Shown here: positions 1 to 8,894 of the stretch, in pieces | Position numbering within the stretch: the first letter of the stretch is position 1 | How the letters are laid out: the number at the start of each line of letters is the position of its first letter | Source of the DNA: Aliihoeflea sp. 2WW | GTDB taxonomy: Bacteria > Pseudomonadota > Alphaproteobacteria > Rhizobiales > Rhizobiaceae | DNA length: 64,000 nucleotides | Assembly: GCF_000497755.1 (NCBI RefSeq) | Contig: NZ_AYOD01000016.1 | Location: 1 to 64,000, forward strand | Direction: 5' to 3' | The notes under the pieces: generated by a model | The model's database searches: none | What the model was told of the DNA's origin: nothing | The model's input: only the letters and a program-made list of their open reading frames with translations | Made by a program: the position numbers and the translations under genes

Positions 1-41
1 CTCCCTCCCCCTTGTGGGGAGGGATAAAGGGTGGGGGTCAA
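1..41. repeat. Palindromic intergenic repeat, copy A (window edge)
   Basis: The window opens inside a short G/C-rich repeat: CTCCCTCCCCCTTGTGGGG, then AGGGATAAAGGGTGGGGGTC. The core CTCCCCCTTGTGGGGAG is a near-palindrome that can fold into a hairpin. Further copies lie at 18423-18462, 18529-18570, 21506-21546, 21614-21655 and 35893-35935, always between genes and in both orientations. It looks like a rhizobial REP-type element. Its role is unknown. Confidence 0.8.
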
Positions 42-100
42 TTCACAAAAACCGCAGCCAACCCGACCGACGCAAACACTTCAATGAATCGCGGGCTTCA

Positions 101-688
101 TCACCCGGCGCGCATCGCCGCCAGAAGCACCCCGACATAGCCGTCCCTGAGCCGCAACTGCTCGTCCACCGGCGGCATGCGCAGTTTCATGCCGTCGATC
201 GCGTCGAGCAGCATGTCGGCATAAAGCCTTGGCGGCAGCGGCGTCGGCCCGCTTTCCGTAATCGCCGTCTCGACGAGCTCGATCATCCGCCCGCGCCCGG
301 TCGCCACCACTTCGGCGGCAAGGCTCGTCTTCATGTCGAGGATTTCCGCCCCGTGCGGCGATGCTTCGACCTCGCCGACGAGATCCATCACGCAGGTCAA
401 GGCGCTGCCGAGCTTGTCCGGCAGATCGCCCGGCCCGGCGAACACCGCCTCGGCATTCGAGACGCAATACTGCATGAAGGCCGTCGCCAGCGCCCGGTAG
501 ATGTCGGTCTTGTTGCGGAACTGGAGGTAGAGCGCCGGACGCGAGATCTCCGCCGCCTTGGCGATGTCGTCCATCGTGGTGCGCTGGTAGCCATAGGCGA
601 GGAAGCAGCCCATCGCCCCGTCGAGGATACGCGCGCGGCGCTCATCCTCGCAATTGGCGAACAGCATGTCGGAAAGAGCCTGTGTCAT
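101..688 (-). CDS. TetR/AcrR family transcriptional regulator
   Basis: Predicted DNA-binding repressor of 195 residues, a normal length for TetR proteins. The N-terminal helix-turn-helix covers about residues 22-66 (TTMDDIAKAAEISR, then PALYLQFRNKTDIY), and the C-terminal half is the variable ligand-binding domain. ATG at 688 was chosen because the TetR domain begins about 18 residues later; the frame stays open further upstream but runs into the divergent gene. It diverges from the 2Fe-2S subunit gene at 771, with a clean inverted repeat at 699-723 between them. By inference it represses itself and the hydroxylase operon; the ligand cannot be read from sequence. Confidence 0.9.
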   Translation of the reverse strand: MTQALSDMLFANCEDERRARILDGAMGCFLAYGYQRTTMDDIAKAAEISRPALYLQFRNKTDIYRALATAFMQYCVSNAEAVFAGPGDLPDKLGSALTCVMDLVGEVEASPHGAEILDMKTSLAAEVVATGRGRMIELVETAITESGPTPLPPRLYADMLLDAIDGMKLRMPPVDEQLRLRDGYVGVLLAAMRAG

Positions 689-698
689 TCCGTCCTGT

Positions 699-723
699 TT
701 GACAAAATAACAGAATTTGTCAA
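699..723. promoter_or_regulatory. Candidate TetR operator in divergent promoter region
   Basis: TTGACAAA (699-706) and TTTGTCAA (716-723) form a perfect 8-base inverted repeat with a 9-base spacer. It lies 11 bases upstream of the TetR start and 47 bases upstream of the iorA-like start. The left arm also resembles a -35 box. Its placement fits an operator for the adjacent TetR protein. Confidence 0.65.
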
Positions 724-770
724 TATGTCCTTGGCGCAAGATGGCGCCGAGGGGTGAGAAGGCTGACGCG

Positions 771-1229
771 ATGCGGCTGACCGTCAACGGAAAAGCGATC
801 CAGATCGACGCCGAGCCGGAGATGCCGCTCCTGTGGGCGCTGCGCGATCTCGCCGGCATTCTCGGCCCGAAATTCGGCTGCGGCATCGCCGCCTGCGGCG
901 CCTGCACGGTGCTGGTCGACGGCGCGCCGGTCCGCTCCTGCGTCATGCCCGTCAGCCAGGCGACCGGCGACATCATAACCATCGAAGGCATCGGCACGCC
1001 CGAGGCGCTCCACCCGGTCCAGCAGGCGTGGATCGACGAGCAGGTCTCGCAATGCGGCTACTGCCAGGCCGGCCAGATCATGACCGCCGTTGCATTGCTG
1101 GAGGCCAATCCGGCCCCCACGGACGAGGATATCGACAACGCCTTCGGCGGCAATCTGTGCCGCTGCGGCACCTATCCGCGCATCCGCGCGGCGGTGAAGC
1201 GCGCTGCCGGCGCGCCGGCGGGAGCCTGA
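771..1229 (+). CDS. (2Fe-2S)-binding subunit of a molybdenum hydroxylase (IorA-like)
   Basis: Small electron-transfer subunit of a xanthine-oxidase-family enzyme, 152 residues, similar in layout to isoquinoline 1-oxidoreductase alpha subunit. It carries both 2Fe-2S clusters of the family: the plant-type cluster with C37, C42, C45 and C57, and the second cluster with C95, C98, C130 and C132 (CGYC and CRC motifs). ATG at 771 is preceded by a purine-rich GGGGTGAGAAGG stretch, and translation from here gives the expected N terminus MRLTVNG. The large subunit begins 4 bases after the stop, so the two are co-transcribed and probably form one complex. Confidence 0.93.
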   Translation: MRLTVNGKAIQIDAEPEMPLLWALRDLAGILGPKFGCGIAACGACTVLVDGAPVRSCVMPVSQATGDIITIEGIGTPEALHPVQQAWIDEQVSQCGYCQAGQIMTAVALLEANPAPTDEDIDNAFGGNLCRCGTYPRIRAAVKRAAGAPAGA

Positions 1230-1233
1230 CGCC

Positions 1234-3510
1234 ATGTCGCGGCTCGGAACCATCACACGGCGCACCTTCCTCGTCGGCGCGGTCGCGGTCGCGGGCGGCG
1301 TCGCCTTCGGCACCTGGTATGTCCGCCGCCCCTATGCCAATCCGCTGCTCGACGGGCTCGGTGAGGACGAGGTCGCCTTCAATCCCTTCGTCAAGATCGG
1401 CACCGACGAGACGATCACGATCATCGCGCCCCGCGCCGAGATGGGCCAGGGCATCGCCACCACGCTCGCCGCCTTCGTCGCCGAGGAACTGGACGTGCGG
1501 CTCGACCAGGTGACGGTCGAGCACGGCCCCGCCTCGCCGGCCTATTACAATGCGGCGATGATGGAGGAAGCCGGCCCCTTCCCCTTCTTCGACGAGAGCC
1601 TGATGGCCGAGGTCACGCGCCGCAGCTTCGGCACCGTCGCCAAGGTGCTCGGCCTGCAGGCGACGGGCGGGTCGTCCTCCACCCGCGACGGCTTTATCCG
1701 CATGCGCCAGGCCGGCGCCGCCGCCCGCATCATGCTGACAGAGGCCGCCGCCCGCCGGCTCGACGTTCCGGCCGCCGAACTCACCACCGCCGATGGCGAA
1801 GTGATCCACGAAGCCTCCGGCCAGCGCCTGACCTATGGCGCGCTGGCGCTCGATGCCGCCGCGATCGAGCCGCCCTCAGACATCCCGCTGCGCGACCGCG
1901 CCGAGTGGAAGCTTCTCGGCCAGTCGCAGCCGCGCGTCGACATGCTCGCCAAGGCGACCGGCGCCCCGGTCTTCGGCGTCGACGTCACCGCGCCGGACAT
2001 GCTCTTCGGCACGGTGAAGATGAGCCCGGTCTTCTGGCAGGAGCCGACTGCCGTCAACCTCTCGAAAGCGGAAACCGTTCCGGGCGTCATCCGCATCGTG
2101 CCCATATTCTCGACCTACGGCCACGGCTTCGGCATCCTCGCCACAAACACCTGGGCCGCCTTCCGCGCCGCCGGCCTGATCGAGGCCGACTGGGGCACGC
2201 CGGACTACCCGGCCGACAATGCCGCAATCGACGCGCGTCTGACGCAAGCGCTGGCCGACCCGGCCTCCGGCTCGTCCATGCGCGACGAAGGCGACGTCGA
2301 AACCCTCTTCGCCGACGCCCCGCGCGAGCGCCTCATCGAGGCCGACTATGCCGTCCCGCTTCTTGCCCATGCCTGCATGGAGCCGATGAACGCGACCGCG
2401 AAGCTCGCCGACGGCAAGCTCACGGTCTGGGCACCTAACCAGGTGCCGACGCTCACCGCGCAGCTTTGCGCCTCCGCGCTCGGCATGGAGACGGCGGACG
2501 TCACCGTCCATACAACGCAGATGGGCGGCGGCTTCGGCCGGCGCGAGGTCGATTTCTCGATCTATGCGGCATTACTGGCCGATGCGGCCGGCGGGCGACC
2601 GGTCAAGGTGACGTGGACACGCGAGGAGGACATCGCCCGCGACGTCTTCCGCCCCGCCGCCAAGGGCCGTTTCCGCGCGCGGCTCGATGAGACCGGTCTG
2701 CCGGTCGCGCTCGACATGACCATCGCCGCGCCCTCCATCCTCGGCAGCGTCATGCGCCGCACCTTCCCGTCGATCTCGCCGGTTGGCCCCGATGCGACGA
2801 TCACGCAAGGCGCGCACGACCAGCCCTATTCGATCGAAAACTATCGCGTGCGCGGCATCAAGGCCGATCTCGGCGTGCCGGTCGGTTTCTGGCGCTCGGT
2901 CGGCATGTCGTTCAATACCTATTTCCACGAAGGCTTTCTCGACGAGATCGCGGTCGCGGGCGGCATGGACCCTGTCGAACTGCGCCGCCGGCTGGTCGCC
3001 GATTATCCCGCCGCGCTCGGCGTCGTCGACCGCGTCGCGGAAATGGCGAACTGGAGCGAACCACCGGCTGAAGGCCGCGCGCGCGGCTTCGCCTTCGCGC
3101 TCGCCTTCGGCTCGTGGATCGCCCAGATCGTCGAGATCGCGGACACGCCGGCCGGCATCCGCATCGAAAAGACCTGGATGGCCACCGATGTCGGCATCGC
3201 GCTCGACCCGTCGATCATCGAGGCGCAGCTCGTCTCCGGCGCGGTTTTCGGCTTCTCCTCGGCCATGAACCAGGAAATCACCCTTCGCGAAGGCCGCGTC
3301 GAGCAGTCGAATTTTCACGACTATGACGCCATGCGCATGCACCAGTGTCCGCAATTCGAGATCGCGATCCTCGAAAGCGCCGAGAAGATGGGCGGCGTCG
3401 GCGAATTGTCGACGCCGACCTCGGTCGCCGCCCTTGCCAATGCCGTCTTCGCGCTGACGGGCAAGCGCGTTCGCCAGTTGCCCCTGTCGCGCGAGGTCGC
3501 CTTCGCATGA
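1234..3510 (+). CDS. Molybdopterin-binding large subunit of aldehyde/isoquinoline oxidoreductase type (IorB-like)
   Basis: Catalytic subunit of 758 residues that hydroxylates an aldehyde or N-heterocycle at a molybdenum-cytosine-dinucleotide centre. The N terminus has a twin-arginine signal (RRTFLVG near residues 9-15, then a hydrophobic stretch), so the enzyme is probably exported folded to the periplasm. The family motif MGQGIATT lies near residue 70, two Ald_Xan_dh_C2-type domains follow, and a C-terminal GGVGELSTP supplies the usual catalytic glutamate. No FAD subunit gene is present, as in the IorAB and periplasmic aldehyde dehydrogenase types. The stop overlaps the start of the downstream cytochrome gene, which is the likely electron acceptor. 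The substrate is not known. Confidence 0.9.
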   Translation: MSRLGTITRRTFLVGAVAVAGGVAFGTWYVRRPYANPLLDGLGEDEVAFNPFVKIGTDETITIIAPRAEMGQGIATTLAAFVAEELDVRLDQVTVEHGPASPAYYNAAMMEEAGPFPFFDESLMAEVTRRSFGTVAKVLGLQATGGSSSTRDGFIRMRQAGAAARIMLTEAAARRLDVPAAELTTADGEVIHEASGQRLTYGALALDAAAIEPPSDIPLRDRAEWKLLGQSQPRVDMLAKATGAPVFGVDVTAPDMLFGTVKMSPVFWQEPTAVNLSKAETVPGVIRIVPIFSTYGHGFGILATNTWAAFRAAGLIEADWGTPDYPADNAAIDARLTQALADPASGSSMRDEGDVETLFADAPRERLIEADYAVPLLAHACMEPMNATAKLADGKLTVWAPNQVPTLTAQLCASALGMETADVTVHTTQMGGGFGRREVDFSIYAALLADAAGGRPVKVTWTREEDIARDVFRPAAKGRFRARLDETGLPVALDMTIAAPSILGSVMRRTFPSISPVGPDATITQGAHDQPYSIENYRVRGIKADLGVPVGFWRSVGMSFNTYFHEGFLDEIAVAGGMDPVELRRRLVADYPAALGVVDRVAEMANWSEPPAEGRARGFAFALAFGSWIAQIVEIADTPAGIRIEKTWMATDVGIALDPSIIEAQLVSGAVFGFSSAMNQEITLREGRVEQSNFHDYDAMRMHQCPQFEIAILESAEKMGGVGELSTPTSVAALANAVFALTGKRVRQLPLSREVAFA

Positions 3511-4079
3511 GATTTGTCGTCGCGCTCGCTCTGCTGGCCCTGCCGGCGCCCGTCCTCGCGCAGGAAGCGGCCTCTCCGCAGGCCGGCCTTGCCGAATGGC
3601 AGAAGATTTTCGAGGTCTTCTCCCATCCGCGCTGCGCCAACTGCCACACCGAGGACGACCATCCGCGCTGGTCCGGCGCGCATTACGGGCCGACGCGCAT
3701 CCACCCCTTCAACGTCCGGCGCGGGCCGGACGGCTTCGGCAATACCGGCCTCACCTGCCAGACTTGCCATCAGGAAACGAATGCGCAGATCCTGCACGGC
3801 CCGCCCGGCGCGCCCAACTGGCACCTGGCGCCGGCCGAGATGGTCTGGCTCGAAAAGAGCTCGGCCGAGATTTGCGCCCAGATCAAGGACCCCGCCCGCA
3901 CCGGCGGCATGGACCTGGAGGAAGTCGCGATCCACGTCCGCGACGATGCGCTGGTCGCCTGGGGATGGGACCCCGGACCCGGTCGCGAGCCCGCGCCGGG
4001 CTCCGCCGAGGAGACCTTTGCGGCGCTCGAACGCTGGACGGCGCTCGGTGCGCCCTGTCCGGCAGAAGGCGACGAATGA
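3507..4079 (+). CDS. Periplasmic diheme c-type cytochrome
   Basis: 190-residue secreted protein with an N-terminal signal sequence (hydrophobic residues 3-17, cleavage likely after VLAQ) and two heme c attachment motifs, CANCH at 43-47 and CQTCH at 84-88. The ATG overlaps the stop of the large hydroxylase subunit (ATGA), implying translational coupling. In IorAB-like periplasmic enzymes electrons usually pass to a c-type cytochrome, so this protein is inferred to carry them towards the respiratory chain. Only the first third looks heme-related; the C-terminal part (EICAQIKDPARTGG and after) is conserved-looking but not recognised. Confidence 0.85.
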   Translation: MRFVVALALLALPAPVLAQEAASPQAGLAEWQKIFEVFSHPRCANCHTEDDHPRWSGAHYGPTRIHPFNVRRGPDGFGNTGLTCQTCHQETNAQILHGPPGAPNWHLAPAEMVWLEKSSAEICAQIKDPARTGGMDLEEVAIHVRDDALVAWGWDPGPGREPAPGSAEETFAALERWTALGAPCPAEGDE

Positions 4080-4165
4080 TTGCGCCAGCAATTGGCAGGA
4101 GTGATGGGTTGATGAAGAAATGTGACTGTTTGCGCATAGCGCGATGATGTAGAAGCCCGCGTGGT

Positions 4166-4180
4166 TTCAAACCGTTTGAA
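4166..4180. promoter_or_regulatory. Candidate operator upstream of RND efflux genes
   Basis: TTCAAAC-C-GTTTGAA is a perfect 7-base inverted repeat around one central base, about 70 bases upstream of the membrane fusion protein start. Such short dyads are typical of repressor sites in efflux promoters. No regulator gene lies next to this operon, so the cognate protein would be elsewhere, or be the TetR protein at 101-688, although its own dyad differs. Confidence 0.5.
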
Positions 4181-4247
4181 GACGGGATCGCCCGATACCA
4201 TCTGAAGCGCGATGCGCTGGCGGGTCCCGAAACCGGATTAACCGACA

Positions 4248-5384
4248 ATGTCGAAGTTCAAGTTTCACAAGTTCGCGGCCGTGGCCGTGTTTGTCGCCAC
4301 GGCTGCCTGGGTCGCGACGGGCGAGTTCTCGTCCGTCGGTTCGGCACAGGAAGAGGCCGACGCACAACGGACCGATGCTCCGAAGGTCGAGGAAAAGCGC
4401 CACACGGTCGCCGTCGTGCGCCCGCCGCGCGTCGAGCACTCGCGCGCCATCCGCATGTCGGGCCTCACCGAGGCCGACAAACGCTCGGTGCTCGCCGCCC
4501 GCTCGGCCGGCATCATCGCCGAACTGCCGATCTCCAAGGGCCAGACCGTCAAGGCCGGCGACCTCATCCTGCGGCTCGACGCCGAGGGCAAGGAAGCGGC
4601 CGTCGAGACCGCGCGCCAGTTGCTGTCGCAGCGCGAGGCCGAAGCGCAGGCCGCCGAACGGCTCGTCCAGTCCGGCTCCCTGCCGCGGCTCCAGGCCGAC
4701 AATGCGCGTTCCGCCCTTTCCGCTGCCCGCTCCGAGCTCGAGGCCGCGCAGGCCGAGCTCACCCGCAACGAGGTCCGCGCGCCCTTTTCCGGCCTCATCG
4801 ACCGCGTCAATGTCGAGATCGGCGGCTCGGTCATGCAGGGCACCGAGATCGCGACGATCCTCGCGCTCGATCCGATCATCGCCACCGGCGAGGTCGGCGA
4901 ACGCGACCTTGGCTACGTCACGCGCGGCGACCGCGCCGACGTCCGCCTCGTCAATGGCGACGTCGTGGAAGGTGAAATCCGCTACATCTCGCGCGATGCG
5001 TCGAGCCAGACCCGCACCTTCCAGGTCGAAGTCGCGATCGACAACGAGAACAACGACATCCCCGCCGGCATGACGACGGAAATGACGCTGCGCGCCCAGG
5101 CGGTCGAATCGGTCCGCCTGCCGCGCTCGGTCGTCACGCTGAGCGTCGCCGGCGATCTCGGCATCCGCGCCGTCGATCCCGCGAACAAGGTCATCTTCGT
5201 GCCCATCGACCTCGTCGACGACACGCCCGAAGGCCTGATGCTTGCGGGCATTCCGGCCGACGCACGCGTCATCGTCTCCGGCCAGGACCTCGTCGCCGAG
5301 GGCGACACGGTCAATGCCGTCGAGGCCGACGAGGAAACGATCCGCAGCCTGACGGGCGAAGTCGCCCGGGTCGGCACCGACTAG
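4248..5384 (+). CDS. RND efflux periplasmic adaptor (membrane fusion protein, HlyD/AcrA type)
   Basis: 378-residue adaptor linking an inner-membrane RND pump to an outer-membrane channel. It has an N-terminal hydrophobic anchor or signal (about 8-24), the split biotinyl/lipoyl-like hairpin domain (RSAGIIAELPISKGQTVKAG, then RAPFSGLIDRVNVEIGG), an intervening alpha-helical coiled coil rich in Glu, Ala and Arg (about 120-180), and a C-terminal beta-barrel. It ends 11 bases before the pump gene, so the two form an operon. No outer-membrane factor gene is nearby, so the third component must be shared. Confidence 0.92.
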   Translation: MSKFKFHKFAAVAVFVATAAWVATGEFSSVGSAQEEADAQRTDAPKVEEKRHTVAVVRPPRVEHSRAIRMSGLTEADKRSVLAARSAGIIAELPISKGQTVKAGDLILRLDAEGKEAAVETARQLLSQREAEAQAAERLVQSGSLPRLQADNARSALSAARSELEAAQAELTRNEVRAPFSGLIDRVNVEIGGSVMQGTEIATILALDPIIATGEVGERDLGYVTRGDRADVRLVNGDVVEGEIRYISRDASSQTRTFQVEVAIDNENNDIPAGMTTEMTLRAQAVESVRLPRSVVTLSVAGDLGIRAVDPANKVIFVPIDLVDDTPEGLMLAGIPADARVIVSGQDLVAEGDTVNAVEADEETIRSLTGEVARVGTD

Positions 5385-5395
5385 GATTCACGGAC

Positions 5396-8300
5396 ATGAA
5401 CATCGTCCGCATCGCCATCGACAATGCCCGCCTGACGATCTCGATCCTGCTCTTCCTGGTCGTGGCGGGGGCCTTGTCCTACCAGTCGATCCCGAAGGAG
5501 GCCGAGCCCGACATCGCGATCCCGATCATCTATGTGAGCCTCGCCTATCAGGGCATCTCGCCGGAGGATTCGGAGCGGCTTTTGCTGCGCCCCGTCGAGA
5601 TGCAGATGAAGGGCCTGTCCGGCGTCAAGGAAATGCGCTCCTCGGCCTATGAGGGCGGCGGCTTCGTGCTGGTCGAGTTCCAGCCCGGCTACGATTTCTC
5701 CAACGCGCTCGAGGACGTCCGCGCCAAGGTGTCCGACGCGCGGCGCGAACTGCCGCAGGGCGTCGACGAGCCGACCGTCAACGAGGTCAACGTCTCCGAA
5801 TTCCCGGTCCTCGTCGTCACGCTGTCCGGCGACCTGCCCGAACGCGTGCTCGCCCAGACCGCGCGCGAACTGCGCGACCGCATCGAGGAAGTCCCCGGCG
5901 TTCTCGAAGGCGCATTGCAGGGCACCCGCGACGAGCAGGTCGACGTCGTCATCGACCCGGTCAAGCTCTCCTCCTACGGCCTCCAGCTCGACCAGATGAT
6001 CCAGGGCGTCAATGCCGGCAACAGCCTCGTCGCCGCCGGCGCGCTTCAGGGCGCCGAGGGCCGATACCCGGTCAAGGTCCCCTCGCTGATCGAGACCGTC
6101 GAGGACGTCGCCAACCTGCCGATCGTCGCCGGCCCCAATGCCGTCGTGCGCGCGCAGGACCTCGCCACCATCCGCTCCACCTTCAAGGAAGCCGAGACGA
6201 TCACCCGTCTCGACGGCCGCCCCGCCATTGCGATCGAAGTCAAGAAGCGCTCCGGCGCGAACCTCATCGACACGGTCGACCAGGTGAAAGTCGTCGCCAG
6301 CACGTTCCAGCAGGCGCTCCACATTGCCGTCGACATCTCCTACAGCCAGGACAAGTCGGACATGGTCCGTCAGCTCCTGAGCGACCTGCAGAACCACGTC
6401 CTGATCGCGGTCATCCTGGTCTTCATCGTCATCCTCTACGCGCTGTCAGGCCGCGCCTCGCTGCTGATCGGCCTCGCCATCCCCGCCTCGTTCCTGATGG
6501 GCATTCTGGCGCTGTCGCTGATGGGCTACACGGTCAACATGATCGTGCTGTTCAGCCTGATCCTTGCCGTCGGCATGCTCGTCGACGACGCGATCATCGT
6601 CACCGAATTCGCCGAACGGCGCATGTCGGAAGGCATGGACAAGCGCGCCGCATTTGAGCTTGCGGCCAACCGCATGGCCGGCCCGGTCATCGCCGCGACC
6701 ATGACCCGCATCGCGGCCTTCTCGCCGCTCCTGTTCTGGCCGGGCATCGTCGGCGAGTTCATGAAATACCTGCCGCTGACGCTGATAGTCACCCTGTCGG
6801 CCTCGATGCTCTTCGCGCTCGTTTTCACGCCGACGCTCGGCGCCATGTTCGCCAAGGCCGAACCCCATCCCGAAGGCAAGCCCGACGGGCTCTACATGGC
6901 CATCGTCAAGAAGGCCGTCGCCTTCCCGAAGACGGTGCTCGTCCTCACCGTCGGGCTCTTGGTCGGCGTCCAGTACAGCTACACGCAGTACGGCGCGGGC
7001 GTCGAATTCTTCCCCAATGTCGAGCCCGAATACGGCCTGATGTACGTCCACGCGCGCGGCAATCTCTCGCTCGCCGAGATGGACGCCGCCACCCGCCAGG
7101 CCGAGGAACGGCTTCTCGGCTGGCCCGGCGTCTCCTCCGTCTACACCCGCGTCGGCCAGATGCGCGGCGGCGGGCAGGACATCGACGAAGACGTCGTCGG
7201 CGTCATCCAGTACGAATTCCACGACTGGCGCGAGCGCAAGGCCGCGAGCGAGATCCTCAACGATCTGCGCGCCGAGATGTCGGGCATTCCCGGCGTCGAG
7301 GTGCAGGTGCGCGTGCCCGAGGCCGGCCCGCCGACCGGCCAGCCGATCCAGGTCCGCCTCTCGGCCGCCGATCCCTCGGGCCTCAACGAACAGGCCGCCG
7401 CCGTCGCCGCCCGCATCGGGCAGATTCCCGGCGTCATCGAGATTTCGGACGGCCTGCCGCCGCCCGGCGTCGACTGGGCGCTCAAGGTCGACCGCGCCAA
7501 GGCCGCGCGCTACGGCGTCTCGCCGAGCCAGGTCGGAACCGTCGTCCAGCTCGTCACCACCGGGCTGAAGCTCACCGACTACCGCCCCGCCGGCGTCGAC
7601 GATGCGGTCGACATCCGCCTGCGCCTGCCCGACGACCGCCGAACCCTGTCGAGCCTCGACCAGCTCCGCGTCCAGACGCCTGAGGGCGCGGTGCCGATTT
7701 CCAACTTCGTCACCCGCGAGCCGCAGCCCCGCACCGGTATCCTGAACCGCATCGATGCGGAGCGGACCATCGTCGTCCAGGCCAACATCGCCACCGGCTA
7801 TCAGGTCGCCGAGGTCCAGGCCGAGGTGGCGCAGGCGCTTTCCGAGATGGACATGGGCCAGAACCGCTGGCGTCTCGCCGGTTCGAGCGAGGAAAGCGCC
7901 GAGGCCGGCGCCTTCCTGACCAAGGCGTTCGGCGCGGCGATCTTCCTGATCTTCGTCGTTCTTCTCGCCCAGTTCAACAAGTTCACCAGCGTCTTCCTGG
8001 TGCTGATGACCGTGGTGATGTCCACCATCGGCGTCTTCCTCGGCCTGCTGCTGACGGGCCAAACCTTCGGCGTCGTCATGTCGGGCATCGGCATCATCGC
8101 GCTCGCCGGCGTGGTGGTGAACAATAATATCGTCCTCATCGATACCTACGATCTTCTGCGTCACGAGGGCATGTCGAAGGTCGACGCGATCCTGCAGACC
8201 TGCCGCGAGCGTGCCCGTCCGGTCGTGCTCACCGCCCTGTCGGCGATCTTCGGCGTCGCGCCGATCGCCTTCGGCCTCGGGCTCGAACTCTTCCACCACG

Positions 8301-8542
8301 AGACGACGATCAACGCGCCGTCGACGCAGTGGTGGATCTCGCTCTCCTCGGCGATCGTCTACGGCCTGTCCTTCGCCACCGTGCTGACCCTCGTCGTCAC
8401 GCCGGCCGCCCTGATGGTGTTCACGCGCGAGCACCTGAAGCCCGGCGAAACGCGGCGGACTTTCTGGCAGTGGCTCCTGCGCCGCAAGCCGAAGGATACG
8501 GCGCAAGAGGCCCCCGACGCGCTCCCCGCGCCGGCCGAATAG
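5396..8542 (+). CDS. RND family efflux transporter, inner-membrane pump (AcrB/HAE1 type)
   Basis: 1048 residues, full length for a proton-driven RND pump with twelve membrane helices and two large periplasmic loops. TM1 is the N-terminal hydrophobic stretch, the TM4 region carries the paired acids of the proton relay (GMLVDDAIIV), and the equivalent second-half helix reads GVVVNNNIVLID. It sits directly after its adaptor gene. The Pro/Lys-rich C-terminal tail is cytoplasmic. Substrates could be drugs, solvents or metabolites; the sequence does not decide. Confidence 0.93.
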   Translation: MNIVRIAIDNARLTISILLFLVVAGALSYQSIPKEAEPDIAIPIIYVSLAYQGISPEDSERLLLRPVEMQMKGLSGVKEMRSSAYEGGGFVLVEFQPGYDFSNALEDVRAKVSDARRELPQGVDEPTVNEVNVSEFPVLVVTLSGDLPERVLAQTARELRDRIEEVPGVLEGALQGTRDEQVDVVIDPVKLSSYGLQLDQMIQGVNAGNSLVAAGALQGAEGRYPVKVPSLIETVEDVANLPIVAGPNAVVRAQDLATIRSTFKEAETITRLDGRPAIAIEVKKRSGANLIDTVDQVKVVASTFQQALHIAVDISYSQDKSDMVRQLLSDLQNHVLIAVILVFIVILYALSGRASLLIGLAIPASFLMGILALSLMGYTVNMIVLFSLILAVGMLVDDAIIVTEFAERRMSEGMDKRAAFELAANRMAGPVIAATMTRIAAFSPLLFWPGIVGEFMKYLPLTLIVTLSASMLFALVFTPTLGAMFAKAEPHPEGKPDGLYMAIVKKAVAFPKTVLVLTVGLLVGVQYSYTQYGAGVEFFPNVEPEYGLMYVHARGNLSLAEMDAATRQAEERLLGWPGVSSVYTRVGQMRGGGQDIDEDVVGVIQYEFHDWRERKAASEILNDLRAEMSGIPGVEVQVRVPEAGPPTGQPIQVRLSAADPSGLNEQAAAVAARIGQIPGVIEISDGLPPPGVDWALKVDRAKAARYGVSPSQVGTVVQLVTTGLKLTDYRPAGVDDAVDIRLRLPDDRRTLSSLDQLRVQTPEGAVPISNFVTREPQPRTGILNRIDAERTIVVQANIATGYQVAEVQAEVAQALSEMDMGQNRWRLAGSSEESAEAGAFLTKAFGAAIFLIFVVLLAQFNKFTSVFLVLMTVVMSTIGVFLGLLLTGQTFGVVMSGIGIIALAGVVVNNNIVLIDTYDLLRHEGMSKVDAILQTCRERARPVVLTALSAIFGVAPIAFGLGLELFHHETTINAPSTQWWISLSSAIVYGLSFATVLTLVVTPAALMVFTREHLKPGETRRTFWQWLLRRKPKDTAQEAPDALPAPAE

Positions 8543-8559
8543 GCAGATTAGCAACTGGT

Positions 8560-8591
8560 GAAGCGGCCTTGCGGAACTCGCAGGCCGCTTC
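8560..8591 (+). terminator. Hairpin after RND operon, probable terminator
   Basis: GAAGCGGCC (8560-8568) pairs with GGCCGCTTC (8583-8591), extended inward by TGCG/CGCA with one bulged T. It begins 17 bases after the pump stop. The following sequence is only weakly T-rich (GCGCATTTAT), so termination may be partial. Confidence 0.5.
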
Positions 8592-8649
8592 GCGCATTTA
8601 TCGGCAAGGAACAGGATCGTCCTGTTCAAGGAGAGTTGGGGAACTAGCC

Positions 8650-8808
8650 ATGTCTGTCGGAACAATCCTCGTCATCATTCTGATCCTGATCCTGCTCGGC
8701 GCCATTCCGGCCTGGCCGCATTCGCGCGGCTGGGGCTATGGCCCGTCGGGCATTCTCGGGGTCGTCCTGGTAGTAGTGCTGATCCTCGTGTTGATGGGCC
8801 GAATCTAG
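8650..8808 (+). CDS. DUF3309 family small membrane protein
   Basis: 52-residue, highly hydrophobic protein with two membrane segments (about 4-20 and 35-50) joined by the family signature around PAWPHSRGWGYGPSG. This matches the DUF3309 proteins common in proteobacteria, whose function is unknown. A good ribosome site (AAGGAGAG) precedes the ATG at 8650. It stands alone after the RND hairpin and ends in a strong terminator. Confidence 0.88.
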   Translation: MSVGTILVIILILILLGAIPAWPHSRGWGYGPSGILGVVLVVVLILVLMGRI

Positions 8809-8856
8809 CGCTTTCCGCGCAAAGACTTCGCCCTCCGCGAGACGGAGCACGCCTTC

Positions 8857-8894
8857 GCCCGGCAGCGTACCCACGCTGCCGGGCGTTACTTTTT
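8857..8894 (+). terminator. Rho-independent terminator
   Basis: GCCCGGCAGCGT (8857-8868), loop ACCC, ACGCTGCCGGGC (8873-8884), then GTTACTTTTTT. A perfect 12-base stem and T-run ending the DUF3309 gene. It abuts the stop of the converging epimerase gene. Confidence 0.9.

Noticed and set aside
14-757. 247-codon + strand frame over the TetR gene
   Set aside because: Translation is an Arg/His-rich shadow; the opposite strand encodes a clear TetR protein.
6446-8665. 739-codon open frame on the - strand
   Set aside because: Antisense to the RND pump gene, with Asp/Gly/Arg-rich translation; no recognisable domain.
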